Part shown: piece by piece, positions 1-8,935 of the stretch
Numbering within the stretch: position 1 is the first letter of the stretch
Layout of the letters: each line of letters starts with the position of its first letter
Source: Flavivirga spongiicola
GTDB taxonomy: Bacteria > Bacteroidota > Bacteroidia > Flavobacteriales > Flavobacteriaceae
Direction of reading: 5' to 3'
Length of the DNA: 64,000 nt
Assembly (NCBI RefSeq): GCF_030540825.1
Contig: NZ_JAUOEO010000001.1
Coordinates: 2,453,001 to 2,517,000 of the forward strand
Notes under the pieces: generated by a model
Database searches by the model: none
The model's input: only the letters and a program-made list of their open reading frames with translations
What the model was told of the DNA's origin: nothing
Position numbers and translations under genes: made by a program

Positions 1-360
1 TCTGGTGATATTCTTAATGAAATAAGAATTAAAGTTGAAAACGAAAGAACCACACTAAGAGATATAATTACTGCTCGTGTTTTAACTGAAGTTAAATCAT
101 ATAATGAGAATAAACCTGAAATCTTTAAAGGCTTAATTCAACCAAGCGATGCTGAGAAAACATTAAACGGATTCAGAGTTAAAAAAAGAAAAAATATAGA
201 TGGAGAGCAGCAGGTATATGTTGCTTTAGATGCATTCCTTAAAAACGGCTATTTTGTAATTGTAGACGATGAACAAATAACAGATTATAATAAGGAAATT
301 TTAGTGAACTCAGAAACCAAAATTAGTTTTTTAAAATTGACTCCTTTAGTTGGAGGTTGA
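1..360 (+). CDS. C-terminal part of a protein ending in Gly-Gly (possible beta-grasp/ubiquitin-like protein)
   Basis: The reading frame is open from the first base to the TGA at 358-360, giving 119 residues of a protein whose start lies outside the window. I do not recognise the family with certainty. The last 45 residues alternate hydrophobic and polar positions like a small beta-grasp fold and end in FLKLTPLVGG-stop. A free C-terminal Gly-Gly is the hallmark of ThiS/MoaD/ubiquitin-like proteins, which are adenylated and conjugated or thiolated there. The stop lies four bases before the ATG of the DUF4132 gene, so the two are probably co-transcribed. The ubiquitin-like reading is inference; the open frame and terminus are direct observations. 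Confidence 0.6.
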   Translation, partial: SGDILNEIRIKVENERTTLRDIITARVLTEVKSYNENKPEIFKGLIQPSDAEKTLNGFRVKKRKNIDGEQQVYVALDAFLKNGYFVIVDDEQITDYNKEILVNSETKISFLKLTPLVGG

Positions 361-364
361 AAAA

Positions 365-2875
365 ATGAATGATTTTTTTAAAAGAATGTTTGGGCATTTA
401 GCAAAAGAAACCCAAAAAGAAACATCAGTAAATAAAGAAGTACAATTATTTTTAAATGATTTTATCAATGAAGCTATAGATGCTAAAGAAGGCTATACAA
501 TAAAATTAAGCACCCTTGAGCATTATAAAACGCTTAAAACAAAATCCGTTGGTTTTAAAAAGGATGTGATTCGTCTTTTAATTTATTACAAAAATATTGG
601 ATATAGGGGAATCAATAATTCGTGGGCTAAAGAATCATATTATGTAAAAGATGTATTTTCAAAATTAGTAAGCTTATTGATGCGTTTGTCAGACTTGACC
701 TTTGATGAAGATGAATTGTTGCAGTTAAGCAAGGAGTTGTCAGCTAAAAAGAAAGATTATTTTTATACATCCGAATGGCCAATCGTTCCTTTTTTAAGCA
801 GAGTTGAGAAACTGGCAAAAAACACTACACTCACACCAAAGTTAAAACAAAGCCTTAATCATATTCAAAAGTTAGTTTCCAATCAAAGATATGTTTATGC
901 TGACGAGACTAAAGTTTTAAATAAAATTAAGCTTATTAAAGAAGGTCCAAAACAATTTTCTGTTAGTGACAGTGATAAGTTAGGCGGAGCTATTTTAAAT
1001 ACCGCAAAGGCATTTAAAGGAGAAAAGCAAGAAGCATTTATTTCATTATTGAACCATTTTTCAAAAGGAAGAGAAAAAAGCACGCCAACAAAGGCTTGGT
1101 TTAAAGACTGCAATAGTAAAATAGAATTAATAGGTGAAGAATTTTTGGTAACCAGTTTTATATCATGGATTGGTTTGATAATACAACAGTTGAAGGTTAT
1201 TCATAAAGAGAAAACTTATGAATTTACATTTGCTTCAGATGAAAATGTTCAATTGTTACGGTCTGCCATTTGGATGAGTTCTTTATTGAATGATAATAAC
1301 TTAAATCAAGCTGTAGAAGACTTAGGCTTGTGGAGTTTTAAAAAATTGTCAGGTTATGGTGCCGTTAGTGTTAAATTAGGTAATGCATGTATTTATACGT
1401 TCTCTAAATTGCCATATAAGGATGGGGTCTCAAGATTAACAAAGTTTAGAATGAAGATTAAGTACCCTTCTGTACAATCATTAATTACTAAGGCAATTGT
1501 TAGAGTTGCAGAGGCAGAAGGTAAGACAATGGACGAAATAGAGGAACTTGCTGTTCAAGATTATAAATTAAATAATGATTATCAACTAACAAAGAGTTTT
1601 GATTCTTATAAAGGGATAATAACAATTATAGACAGTAGTACTATAACCTTATTATGGGAGAATGAAAAAGGAAAACAAATAAAAACAATTCCTAAATATG
1701 TAAGGGACAATTTTCCAACAGAATTACGCGTGTTAAAAAAACAAGTAAAGGATATACAATCTAATCTCAGCGCACAAAAAAATAGGATAGAAAAAATATT
1801 TCTGAGTAAACGACGATGGACTTATTCACAATGGGAAGAGTTATACTTAGAAAATAAATTATTAGCTTTTTTTGGAACTAAACTTATCTGGAACTTTACT
1901 GAAAGTAATAAAACGATAAGTGCCATTTTTCATAAAGGAAAGTTTGTCAATACTCAAGGAACTACAAATATTGATTTTAAGAAATCCATAGTAGAATTAT
2001 GGCATCCTGTTACCGCTACCGTAAAGGAAGTTGAATTATGGAGAACATGGTTAGTTAAAAACAAGGTAAAGCAGCCATTTAAGCAAGCTCACCGAGAAGT
2101 ATATATAGTTACCGATGCTGAAAAGACAACAAATTCTTATTCCAATAGGTATGCAGCGCATATAATTAGGCAACATATTTTTAATGCTTTATGTAGAGAA
2201 AGAGGCTGGCGTTATCAACTTCAAGGGCAATGGGATTCGCATAATATTCCAACCTTATACATCCCTTCGTGGAAGTACAGAATAGAGTTTTGGACAGAAA
2301 CAGAAGGTGTACATGATTCAGCAAATGATATGGGAATATTTAATTATTTACAAACTGATCAAGTTCGGTTTTATGATGAGTTTAATCAAGTTAATATGAT
2401 TGATGTTCCCGCGATAGTTTTTTCTGAATGTATGAGAGACGTCGATTTGTTTGTTGGAGTTACTAGTATTGGTGCTGATCCTAATTGGCGAGACGGTGGA
2501 GAAGAAAGGTTTCATGGTTATTGGTCAAGTTTTTCTTTTGGAGAATTGGCTACAAGTGGTATCGAAAGAAAGTCATTGCTTGAAAATTTAATTCCAAAAC
2601 TTCAAATAAAAGATCAATGTAGCTTCGAAGGAAATTTTCTTATTGTAAAAGGTAAATTAAGAATTTACAAAATTCATATGGGCAGCGGTAATATTTTGAT
2701 GAAGCCCAATGATCAGTATTTATGTATTGTAGCAGATAGAAAAAAAGAGGCAAATGTATTTCTGCCATTTGAAGGAGATTCAACATTGGCAACAATATTA
2801 AGTAAAGCTTTTATGTTGGCAAATGATGATAAGATTAAGGATAAGACAATAACGAGTCAAATTGATAGGCATTAA
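365..2875 (+). CDS. DUF4132 domain-containing protein
   Basis: This large cytoplasmic protein (836 residues from the ATG at 365; an in-frame TTG at 350 overlaps the previous gene and is less likely) carries the DUF4132 domain near its C-terminus. The region around residues 560-620 has the family pattern W-x-x-W-L, QPFKQAHREVY, a T-D-A-E stretch, then SNRYAAHIIRQH and NALCRERGW. E. coli MolR/YehI is a member of this family, but its biochemical role is not established. The N-terminal half is predicted helical without a recognisable motif. No signal peptide or membrane segment is visible. A GGAGG at 351-355, unusual for Bacteroidota, sits ten bases before the ATG. Confidence 0.8.
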   Translation: MNDFFKRMFGHLAKETQKETSVNKEVQLFLNDFINEAIDAKEGYTIKLSTLEHYKTLKTKSVGFKKDVIRLLIYYKNIGYRGINNSWAKESYYVKDVFSKLVSLLMRLSDLTFDEDELLQLSKELSAKKKDYFYTSEWPIVPFLSRVEKLAKNTTLTPKLKQSLNHIQKLVSNQRYVYADETKVLNKIKLIKEGPKQFSVSDSDKLGGAILNTAKAFKGEKQEAFISLLNHFSKGREKSTPTKAWFKDCNSKIELIGEEFLVTSFISWIGLIIQQLKVIHKEKTYEFTFASDENVQLLRSAIWMSSLLNDNNLNQAVEDLGLWSFKKLSGYGAVSVKLGNACIYTFSKLPYKDGVSRLTKFRMKIKYPSVQSLITKAIVRVAEAEGKTMDEIEELAVQDYKLNNDYQLTKSFDSYKGIITIIDSSTITLLWENEKGKQIKTIPKYVRDNFPTELRVLKKQVKDIQSNLSAQKNRIEKIFLSKRRWTYSQWEELYLENKLLAFFGTKLIWNFTESNKTISAIFHKGKFVNTQGTTNIDFKKSIVELWHPVTATVKEVELWRTWLVKNKVKQPFKQAHREVYIVTDAEKTTNSYSNRYAAHIIRQHIFNALCRERGWRYQLQGQWDSHNIPTLYIPSWKYRIEFWTETEGVHDSANDMGIFNYLQTDQVRFYDEFNQVNMIDVPAIVFSECMRDVDLFVGVTSIGADPNWRDGGEERFHGYWSSFSFGELATSGIERKSLLENLIPKLQIKDQCSFEGNFLIVKGKLRIYKIHMGSGNILMKPNDQYLCIVADRKKEANVFLPFEGDSTLATILSKAFMLANDDKIKDKTITSQIDRH

Positions 2876-2892
2876 ACTTAATTAATAAATAG

Positions 2893-3717
2893 ATGAAGAA
2901 AATAATAGTTCTTTTTTTGGGAATGTTTTTGAGTTGTAACCTAGCCATTTCTCAAACCCAAACTGAGAATTGGGAATCTTATATTGCATATTATGAAGGT
3001 GGAAAGCCTGGTTCTACAACAGTAAGAATGGATTTAATTAACTCAGCTCCCCTATCAGGATACAATTACGTTTTAGTTACTGGAATAACTTATGAAAGTG
3101 AAAGAGAAGATGGTTTCCCTAAGGGAGATCAAACATTTAAGTTATTACATAAAATAGGGGATGAATTGGAAGCTATACTTAATAGAAATGGTGAAAACAT
3201 TTTAGTTGGCTCTTTTATGCACAATTTTGAAAGATTAGAATATTTCTACCTAAAATCGGATGAGGGAATAAAAAAGAAGATTGAACAATTTTATAAAACC
3301 AGCTACCCAAATAAAAAGTACTATTTAAATATTAAAGAAGACAAAAATTGGGAATATTATACTCAGTTTCTTTACCCTAATGAAGAAACTATTAATTATA
3401 TGGAAGACCAAAAGGTTTTAGAAGCTTTAAAAAATGCTGGAGACAATTTAACTAAAGCAAGAAGAATAGACCATTGGGCTTATTTTTCAGACAATGCTAG
3501 TTTGGAATTATTTAAAAAGGAGGTAATAGAACAAGGTTTTAAGATTGAATCTTCAGGTAAGATTGAAGATGAAAATATGCCTTACAGATTGCGTTTTCAT
3601 AGAGTTGATAATGTAGATATTGATTCTATTTACCCTGTTACATCATCATTGCGTAAAATGTCAATGAAATATAAAGGAGATTATGATGGTTGGGAAACCT
3701 CAGTTGAAACTGATTGA
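2893..3717 (+). CDS. Secreted DUF695 protein with RraB-like C-terminal domain
   Basis: The 274-residue product starts with a signal peptide (MKKIIVLFLGMFLSCNLAIS then Q). Residues about 24-160 match the DUF695 pattern: NWESYIAYYEGGKPGST, then Y-V-L-V-T-G, then EREDGFP. Residues about 190-270, beginning KARRIDHWAYF, resemble the RraB (ribonuclease E inhibitor B-like) fold, a combination known in DUF695 proteins. The export signal is odd if the RraB part were to bind RNase E in the cytoplasm, so the domain probably has another job here. It starts 17 bases after the DUF4132 gene and heads the tightly packed array that runs to 11933. Confidence 0.7.
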   Translation: MKKIIVLFLGMFLSCNLAISQTQTENWESYIAYYEGGKPGSTTVRMDLINSAPLSGYNYVLVTGITYESEREDGFPKGDQTFKLLHKIGDELEAILNRNGENILVGSFMHNFERLEYFYLKSDEGIKKKIEQFYKTSYPNKKYYLNIKEDKNWEYYTQFLYPNEETINYMEDQKVLEALKNAGDNLTKARRIDHWAYFSDNASLELFKKEVIEQGFKIESSGKIEDENMPYRLRFHRVDNVDIDSIYPVTSSLRKMSMKYKGDYDGWETSVETD

Positions 3718-3725
3718 AATTAAGG

Positions 3726-4283
3726 ATGAAGAACTATTGTTTAGCTTTTTTTGTTTTTCTAGCAGCACTATTGAATTATAGTTTTGCTCAACATCACACG
3801 CCAAATTTTAAAGAATTTGCTTCACAAATTGAACCTACAGATTCTGTTGAGATAGATATAAAGTATAAAAACGGTGTGCAAAAAGTGCAAGGAAAAAGAA
3901 TAAGGTATGAGTACGGAAATTATGTTTATGAATATTCCATAGGGAAATGGATTGAGTATTATAGGAATGGAAACGTTGCTAATGAGATTGAATACGATAA
4001 CTTTGGAAATATGCTCGTTTATAAATGGTTTAGCAATGATGATGGTGCTTTAATGTTTGAATCCAAATCAATAAAGATTGATACCAAAGCAAAAACCATT
4101 AAAGATTTTCTTAATCCTAAAAAGTATTTTGAAATTCTCACATATAATAAGAAGTACGATTATTCATTTAAAGAATGTAAATGGTATTTGCGTTGTGAAG
4201 GACAAATGCTGAACAATACTAAGATAGGTACTTGGAAGAAGTACCATAAAAATGGTCAATTAAAAAAAGAAGTGTTGCATTAA
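3726..4283 (+). CDS. Secreted MORN/YwqK-like repeat protein
   Basis: The product has 185 residues from the ATG at 3726; a TTG at 3714 overlapping the previous stop would add four residues and is less likely. A signal peptide (MKNYCLAFFVFLAALLNYSFAQ, cut after Ala) is followed by repeats of the MORN/YwqK kind: GKWIEYYRNGNVANEIEY near residue 75 and GTWKKYHKNGQLKKE at the C-terminus. YwqK is the antitoxin of a Bacillus LXG toxin, and many Bacteroidota genes are labelled after it, but the repeat only implies a beta-hairpin scaffold. Its position in a row of small secreted and membrane proteins fits an immunity-like role, which is inference. Confidence 0.6.
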   Translation: MKNYCLAFFVFLAALLNYSFAQHHTPNFKEFASQIEPTDSVEIDIKYKNGVQKVQGKRIRYEYGNYVYEYSIGKWIEYYRNGNVANEIEYDNFGNMLVYKWFSNDDGALMFESKSIKIDTKAKTIKDFLNPKKYFEILTYNKKYDYSFKECKWYLRCEGQMLNNTKIGTWKKYHKNGQLKKEVLH

Positions 4284-4291
4284 TAAAGCGA

Positions 4292-5356
4292 ATGGGAAAA
4301 AGACATATAATTTTAATACTTTTTTTAATTCCCTGTATTGGGTTAGCTCAGCTTAATAAGTCTAATTTATTAGGCTCTTGGGTAAAAATAAAAACAGAAA
4401 TGAAGGACAGCAGCTATTTAATTCCTGTCTACCCAGATTATATTAAACATTTCGAAATGGTTTTTAGAGATAATGATTATGATACAGATTATTATCCTGC
4501 TCAGAAAAAGGACAATTCAAATTCTAAATATAAGTTAAGAGGAAATAGGATTGTTGCATCAAAACATTTTGCTTACGAAGTAGAAAAGCTAAATAAAGAT
4601 TCATTAATTATCGTTGAGCAAATGAAAGGTGTGGAGGATGATAAGTTGAAGAGACATTATTTGATAAAAAAGGCTAATATTAATTTAACTGAAAAGCAAA
4701 AGCATATTAGTTCAAACCATTTAATAGCAAACCCTTACTATACACCGCAATTTAGTCAGAATTTAGAGCGATACCTCAATAGAGGACTTCAAAAAACTCA
4801 TAAGAGTCTTAGTCTAAAAGGGACAATAAATATACTGCTTAAGGATAAAAAAGTTAGAACCGAAATCACATATAGAGATAAAGACGATCCTTTTAGAGAG
4901 GGGGTTATTGTAAACCTTTTAAATGAAACATTTAATTTCTGGGATGTTAGTGGATTTGAAAACTATGATTCCATTGCTATTAATTTTGTAATTATCATGG
5001 AAAAGACTAAAACCTATAGAGGCCTAAACATTGGTTTACTAACAGATTCATTTACTCAGCTTCGTGGGCTTTATGGTTTAACTTATGAGCAAATAAGAGA
5101 CGGAAACAAATACTTTAATCTAGGATTGTCAAGTTTTCAAAAAGATAAATTTGATGAAGCAATTAAATATTTCACAAAATCATTTGAAATAAACCACACT
5201 AAAGTTGATGCATTGTATAATCGTGCAGCTTGTTATGTTCAAAAAACGGAATATTTAAAGGCCTGTTATGACTGGGCTAGACTTGCAGAATTAGGACAAA
5301 AAAGAGGTGAGAAGTTGCTGAAAGAGAATTGTGTTATTGAAAAAACTAAGAACTAA
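4292..5356 (+). CDS. Secreted lipocalin-like/TPR protein
   Basis: This 354-residue product has a signal peptide (MGKRHIILILFLIPCIGLAQ). Residues about 20-125 look lipocalin-like, opening with LLGSWVKI and following beta-strand alternation. The middle part (about 150-265) resembles the TonB-C style domain often found after such modules in flavobacteria. The C-terminal 80 residues form two TPR units (YFNLGLSSFQKDKFDEAIKY, then ALYNRAACYVQKTEYLKAC). No catalytic motif is visible. The start is eight bases after the previous stop, so it is likely part of the same transcript. Function is unknown; probably periplasmic. Confidence 0.55.
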   Translation: MGKRHIILILFLIPCIGLAQLNKSNLLGSWVKIKTEMKDSSYLIPVYPDYIKHFEMVFRDNDYDTDYYPAQKKDNSNSKYKLRGNRIVASKHFAYEVEKLNKDSLIIVEQMKGVEDDKLKRHYLIKKANINLTEKQKHISSNHLIANPYYTPQFSQNLERYLNRGLQKTHKSLSLKGTINILLKDKKVRTEITYRDKDDPFREGVIVNLLNETFNFWDVSGFENYDSIAINFVIIMEKTKTYRGLNIGLLTDSFTQLRGLYGLTYEQIRDGNKYFNLGLSSFQKDKFDEAIKYFTKSFEINHTKVDALYNRAACYVQKTEYLKACYDWARLAELGQKRGEKLLKENCVIEKTKN

Positions 5357-5377
5357 AAACTAGCTATTATAATATCT

Positions 5378-5803
5378 ATGAAATATATATCTAAAGTATT
5401 AATTATCGTTTTGTTTTTCGCAAATATGGCTACCTATAGCCAATCAATTAAAGAATCAGAACTTATAGGTAAATGGAATGTTGTTAACTTAGAAGGAGAG
5501 CTGCCTTCTGTTGAGGCTGAAAAAGAAACGATGGATGCTTTAATGAGAGCATTTAAAGAATCTACATTTGAATTAGAATCAGATCACAGTTTTACTTTTG
5601 ATATTGACTTTATTGGAATTGAAGATATGATGATAAAGGTTCATTGGAAGTATGATGCTAAAAAGTCAAAAATTGTTATACAGGAATGGGAAGATAAGGA
5701 AAAGTGGAACGGAGGTTTAATGGAAATAATTGTTAAAAAACAGAACGGAAAAGTATTTTTTAGACTAACAGAATCACCCTTCATTCTTGAAGTTAAAAAA
5801 TGA
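5378..5803 (+). CDS. Secreted lipocalin-like protein
   Basis: The 141-residue product has a signal peptide (MKYISKVLIIVLFFANMATYSQ) followed by a lipocalin-like module: ESELIGKWNVVNLEG at the start of the mature protein, then F-E-L-E and F-T-F-D strands and a W-K-Y-D turn. Such Bacteroidota lipocalin-like proteins lack a known ligand. Its stop overlaps the next start by ATGA (5800-5803), showing translational coupling to the small membrane protein that follows. It resembles the N-terminal part of its upstream neighbour in topology and may be a paralogue, which an alignment would test. Confidence 0.6.
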   Translation: MKYISKVLIIVLFFANMATYSQSIKESELIGKWNVVNLEGELPSVEAEKETMDALMRAFKESTFELESDHSFTFDIDFIGIEDMMIKVHWKYDAKKSKIVIQEWEDKEKWNGGLMEIIVKKQNGKVFFRLTESPFILEVKK

Positions 5804-6015
5804 TCTACTTAGAATTTATAGCGATAATTCCTTTGTTTATTTTTATTGTAGATGGATATTATGAGAAAAACATAAAAAAAGGAGTATTACAAATTTTGGC
5901 TTTTCTAATTACGATGATAGCAGCAATAGTTTTTATAAAATATTATGGGCTAATTTTTATAGTTTGTGTTCCTGTTTTATTGATAATCTTTTTAATTGTG
6001 TTTAATAAAAAATGA
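5800..6015 (+). CDS. Small two-TM membrane protein
   Basis: This 71-residue protein consists almost entirely of hydrophobic segments: a short one at 2-18, then two strong ones near 28-47 and 49-68, separated by a charged loop (YYEKNIKKG). I do not recognise a family. Both ends overlap neighbours by ATGA (5800-5803 and 6012-6015), a strong sign that it is a real gene in a coupled operon. Small multi-TM proteins like this are common among immunity proteins, but nothing in the sequence proves that role. Confidence 0.6.
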   Translation: MIYLEFIAIIPLFIFIVDGYYEKNIKKGVLQILAFLITMIAAIVFIKYYGLIFIVCVPVLLIIFLIVFNKK

Positions 6016-6404
6016 ATGAAGCATTTAAAATTGTATATGATTTATTAAAATGGATTTCAAAAATTTCAGGATTTACTTATCATGAGGTTAATATTATTGT
6101 TTATTTTATTATTATTCCAGTCATATTTATATATATGATTGAAAGAATTTTAAAAACAAACTACCTTAAAATAGGATTTGTAGTGTTGATTCTCTTAACA
6201 ATCATTATAGTTCCTGATTTTTCGATTTTCTCAACGGCATTATTTAACAAATCAGTTGATTTTTTAAACTGGTTTAGCATAATAGGTCTTAATTATATTC
6301 AGGCATCTGTTGTTATTTGTGTGATAGTACCATTAATTATTATGGGTCTATTGATGTATTTAAAAAGAAGAAAAGCGAATAGTAAATTTAAGAACCTAAA
6401 TTAG
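6012..6404 (+). CDS. Membrane protein of unknown function, three TM segments
   Basis: The 130-residue protein has three predicted membrane helices (about 28-46, 52-72 and 93-118) and a basic C-terminal tail (YLKRRKANSKFKN). The start overlaps the previous stop (ATGA). No family is recognised. It lies directly before the SUKH gene, five bases away, and is probably co-transcribed with it. Confidence 0.6.
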   Translation: MNEAFKIVYDLLKWISKISGFTYHEVNIIVYFIIIPVIFIYMIERILKTNYLKIGFVVLILLTIIIVPDFSIFSTALFNKSVDFLNWFSIIGLNYIQASVVICVIVPLIIMGLLMYLKRRKANSKFKNLN

Positions 6405-6408
6405 AGAA

Positions 6409-7131
6409 ATGAATAATCTTCAAATAATAGAAAAACTTCAATCTTCAACTTTTACTGACGAAGATGGAGAGCAATATACGCTAGACTTCCAGCCTGCTTT
6501 ATCAGATAAGGAAATTGAAAATTTAAAGAAACAGTTTCCTAATAGCTCAATAGATAAAGAATTGTTAGATATATTGAAATACACCAAGGGATGGGATGGA
6601 TTTGGATTAGAAAGGGTTTATTTTGATTCCATTGGAGAGTTTGGGTTTTGGGAGCTCTCTCCTTATTCAATAACACTCGGCCATGATGGGTTTGGAAATT
6701 TTTGGCTTTTAGATATTGATAAAAACGGAAATTTAGGAAAGGTGTTTTTTGCTTGTCATGATCCAGCTGTATTTATAGTTCATTCACAAAATTTAAATGA
6801 ATACTTAATGCATTTGGTGGAGTTTTATGAAAAACCAGAATCATGCCATTTAAACGAAGTTCACGATAATACAGTAATGACAGTATGGGATAATAATAAT
6901 CTCTGTGTTAGCAAAACAGATTTTTTAACCAAAAACACTTCTTTTAAGGGGTTTTTGGATGAATTTGAAGGAGATGAATGGACAGTTGCTGATTTAAGAA
7001 ATGACAAAAACGGAGATGGTTTTGCTTGGGGAAAATTTGGATCGAATCAATTTACAAAGCGCCATGGTAAAGAACTCATATGGGTTATTAAGAACAAGAA
7101 GAAAGGATTCTTTAAAAGATTGTTTGGATAG
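6409..7131 (+). CDS. SMI1/KNR4 (SUKH) family protein
   Basis: The 240-residue cytoplasmic protein matches the SUKH superfamily: an N-terminal helix with LSDKEIENLKKQFPN, then DILKYTKGWDGFG (the conserved W-x-G turn), then GHDGFGNFWLLDIDKNG (the strand pair typical of the fold) and a later F-F-A-C-H-D-P stretch. SUKH proteins are best known as cytoplasmic immunity proteins against polymorphic toxins and as members of poly-immunity arrays. The extra C-terminal 90 residues, ending in a basic KKKGFFKRLFG tail, are not assigned. No toxin gene is adjacent in the window. Confidence 0.75.
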   Translation: MNNLQIIEKLQSSTFTDEDGEQYTLDFQPALSDKEIENLKKQFPNSSIDKELLDILKYTKGWDGFGLERVYFDSIGEFGFWELSPYSITLGHDGFGNFWLLDIDKNGNLGKVFFACHDPAVFIVHSQNLNEYLMHLVEFYEKPESCHLNEVHDNTVMTVWDNNNLCVSKTDFLTKNTSFKGFLDEFEGDEWTVADLRNDKNGDGFAWGKFGSNQFTKRHGKELIWVIKNKKKGFFKRLFG

Positions 7132-7180
7132 TGATAACATAAGTAGCCCGATAAGTATATGAATAATAAATTGGAATCAT

Positions 7181-7966
7181 TTGGATAATGTCGAGATACT
7201 CTTGTTTATAGGGCTTACCGTTGTGGTTATAGCTTTAATCTTTTGGATGTTTAGCAGAACAGCTGAAGAGAGAGAATATGATAGGAAACTTAAAGAAAGT
7301 TTGAAAGATGAATATATAATTGATCCAGAGACTGGTGCTAAATTAACTTTAGAACAAGCAGAATCTGGTCATTGGATAGCTCATGATAACGAGTTTAAAA
7401 CGATTCCTAAAGCTGAATTAAACAAATTGCCTACTGAAGGAGCAAAACAAGCTGAAATAGCTCTAAATTATTTAAGAGAAAGCAAAGACTATAGAAAAAC
7501 TAGATTCTCAGAAGAGCAACACAGTGTTTTAGAAGAATTAAAGACTTTTAAAAACTATGATGATTGGTCATACTCAGATTCATATAAATTTGAGGGAGGT
7601 GCTGTTTTTCTCCCTTCTGTTGAATTAAACTTAGCTGGACATTATAGAGAGTCTCATTTAATGTTTTGGGTAAAGATAGATTCAATAAATGGGCATTACT
7701 TTTTTAGAGAGAAGACATCATCCGAAAAAATATTTGACCTTATTAGAAATGATGATGAAATCAAATCGGACAGATATGAATGCTTTACTATAAAAAAGAG
7801 TCATAGCATTATTCAGATTAATCGAATTTTAGAGGCTTTTGAAAAAGAAAAAGGACTGGAAGTTGAAATTGAAAATGATAATTTATTTGTAAAGACACTT
7901 AAGCTTGTTTCACTAGAAGACATCAATAGGGTAGAGAAAATGTTAATACCAATTATTAAGGTTTAG
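7181..7966 (+). CDS. N-terminally membrane-anchored protein of unknown function
   Basis: The likely start is TTG at 7181, because the first 23 codons encode a membrane helix (ILLFIGLTVVVIALIFWMF) that fits a single-span protein with a cytoplasmic body; the next in-frame ATG would remove it. The ATG at 7159 is in another frame and stops after nine codons. The 261-residue product has a charged linker (DPETGAKLTLEQAESGHW) and a mixed alpha/beta body. I do not recognise the family. The 49-base gap before it is the longest in the array and shows no clear promoter. Confidence 0.5.
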   Translation: MDNVEILLFIGLTVVVIALIFWMFSRTAEEREYDRKLKESLKDEYIIDPETGAKLTLEQAESGHWIAHDNEFKTIPKAELNKLPTEGAKQAEIALNYLRESKDYRKTRFSEEQHSVLEELKTFKNYDDWSYSDSYKFEGGAVFLPSVELNLAGHYRESHLMFWVKIDSINGHYFFREKTSSEKIFDLIRNDDEIKSDRYECFTIKKSHSIIQINRILEAFEKEKGLEVEIENDNLFVKTLKLVSLEDINRVEKMLIPIIKV

Positions 7967-7976
7967 AAAAGTAATA

Positions 7977-8438
7977 ATGACAAAACATATATTTAGATTA
8001 ATCCTTCCTTTAACCTTAATATCTTTTGGGTTAGTCACCAAATGGTGGTTTGGAATTGCGATTGATGCTAAAGATGTGTTTTTTGAAGGATTTCCATTAA
8101 TTTATAAATGCGAAGGTTTCCATACGTCGTTGTCTACTCAATATTTTATATTCGAACTATTTGTTAATTTGATGACATACTTTCTGTTTTGGTTTGTAGT
8201 AACATTTTTAGCAACTCGCATTTGGACAATTAATATACCAGCAAAAATTGTTAAAGTATTTTGGATAGGCTACGGACTGCTTTTTTTAGGATTTGTATTC
8301 TTGTCAATAGATTTGAATGATCTTTATTTAAAGAAACGGAATTTTGAAGTAGAGATTTTTGATACTGGAATTTCTATATTTGGAAATACTCCAACCGATA
8401 GAGAAAAATATCAGCATCAGATTAAAGAACATAATTAA
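7977..8438 (+). CDS. Membrane protein of unknown function
   Basis: The product has 153 residues with membrane helices near 8-27, 56-80 and 94-114. The N-terminal span is followed by a loop with a Cys (KCEGFHTS), probably on the periplasmic side. The C-terminal 35 residues are polar. No family is recognised. The gene starts ten bases after its neighbour and is followed eight bases later by a secreted coiled-coil protein. Confidence 0.55.
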   Translation: MTKHIFRLILPLTLISFGLVTKWWFGIAIDAKDVFFEGFPLIYKCEGFHTSLSTQYFIFELFVNLMTYFLFWFVVTFLATRIWTINIPAKIVKVFWIGYGLLFLGFVFLSIDLNDLYLKKRNFEVEIFDTGISIFGNTPTDREKYQHQIKEHN

Positions 8439-8446
8439 TATTTAAA

Positions 8447-8908
8447 ATGAAAAATGCGTTTATAATCTTTATATTTTTTTCAAGTCCCTTCTTGTTTTCT
8501 CAAACTAAGAATTTGAAAACAGATAGTTTGTCGATAGAAAAAGTTTTAGAAAAGATTGATTCCCTAAACTATGATGAAACTGATTTTAATAAAATGACAG
8601 AGTATTATATTAAGCACAAGGAAATTAATAATATGATGTCTCAAAAAGCTTCAGAAGGCGATAAAAATGCTGCTGAGTTTCTTGAAATTTTAAAGCTTCC
8701 TTTTGATGAGGCTATTAACAGAGTAGGTAAACAAGATATTTATGCTATTATTCATGTGTTTTATTTAAATCTGGAGTTAGAAAAGAAATTCAATAAATTG
8801 AATAGAAAACTTGATTCTGAGATAAGAGATTTAAATAAAGAAAAGGAGTATTATAAAAATGAAATCGATCAAGATAAAAAGCTTATTGATAGCCTTAAGA
8901 AAAATTAA
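8447..8908 (+). CDS. Secreted coiled-coil protein of unknown function
   Basis: The 153-residue product has a signal peptide (MKNAFIIFIFFSSPFLFSQ). The mature part is helical; the last 45 residues (KLNRKLDSEIRDLNKEKEYY onwards) have heptad spacing of a coiled coil. No known domain is recognised. It lies in the same closely spaced array and is likely periplasmic. Confidence 0.55.
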   Translation: MKNAFIIFIFFSSPFLFSQTKNLKTDSLSIEKVLEKIDSLNYDETDFNKMTEYYIKHKEINNMMSQKASEGDKNAAEFLEILKLPFDEAINRVGKQDIYAIIHVFYLNLELEKKFNKLNRKLDSEIRDLNKEKEYYKNEIDQDKKLIDSLKKN

Positions 8909-8935
8909 TAGAAAAACTTGAAAATAGAGAAACCC

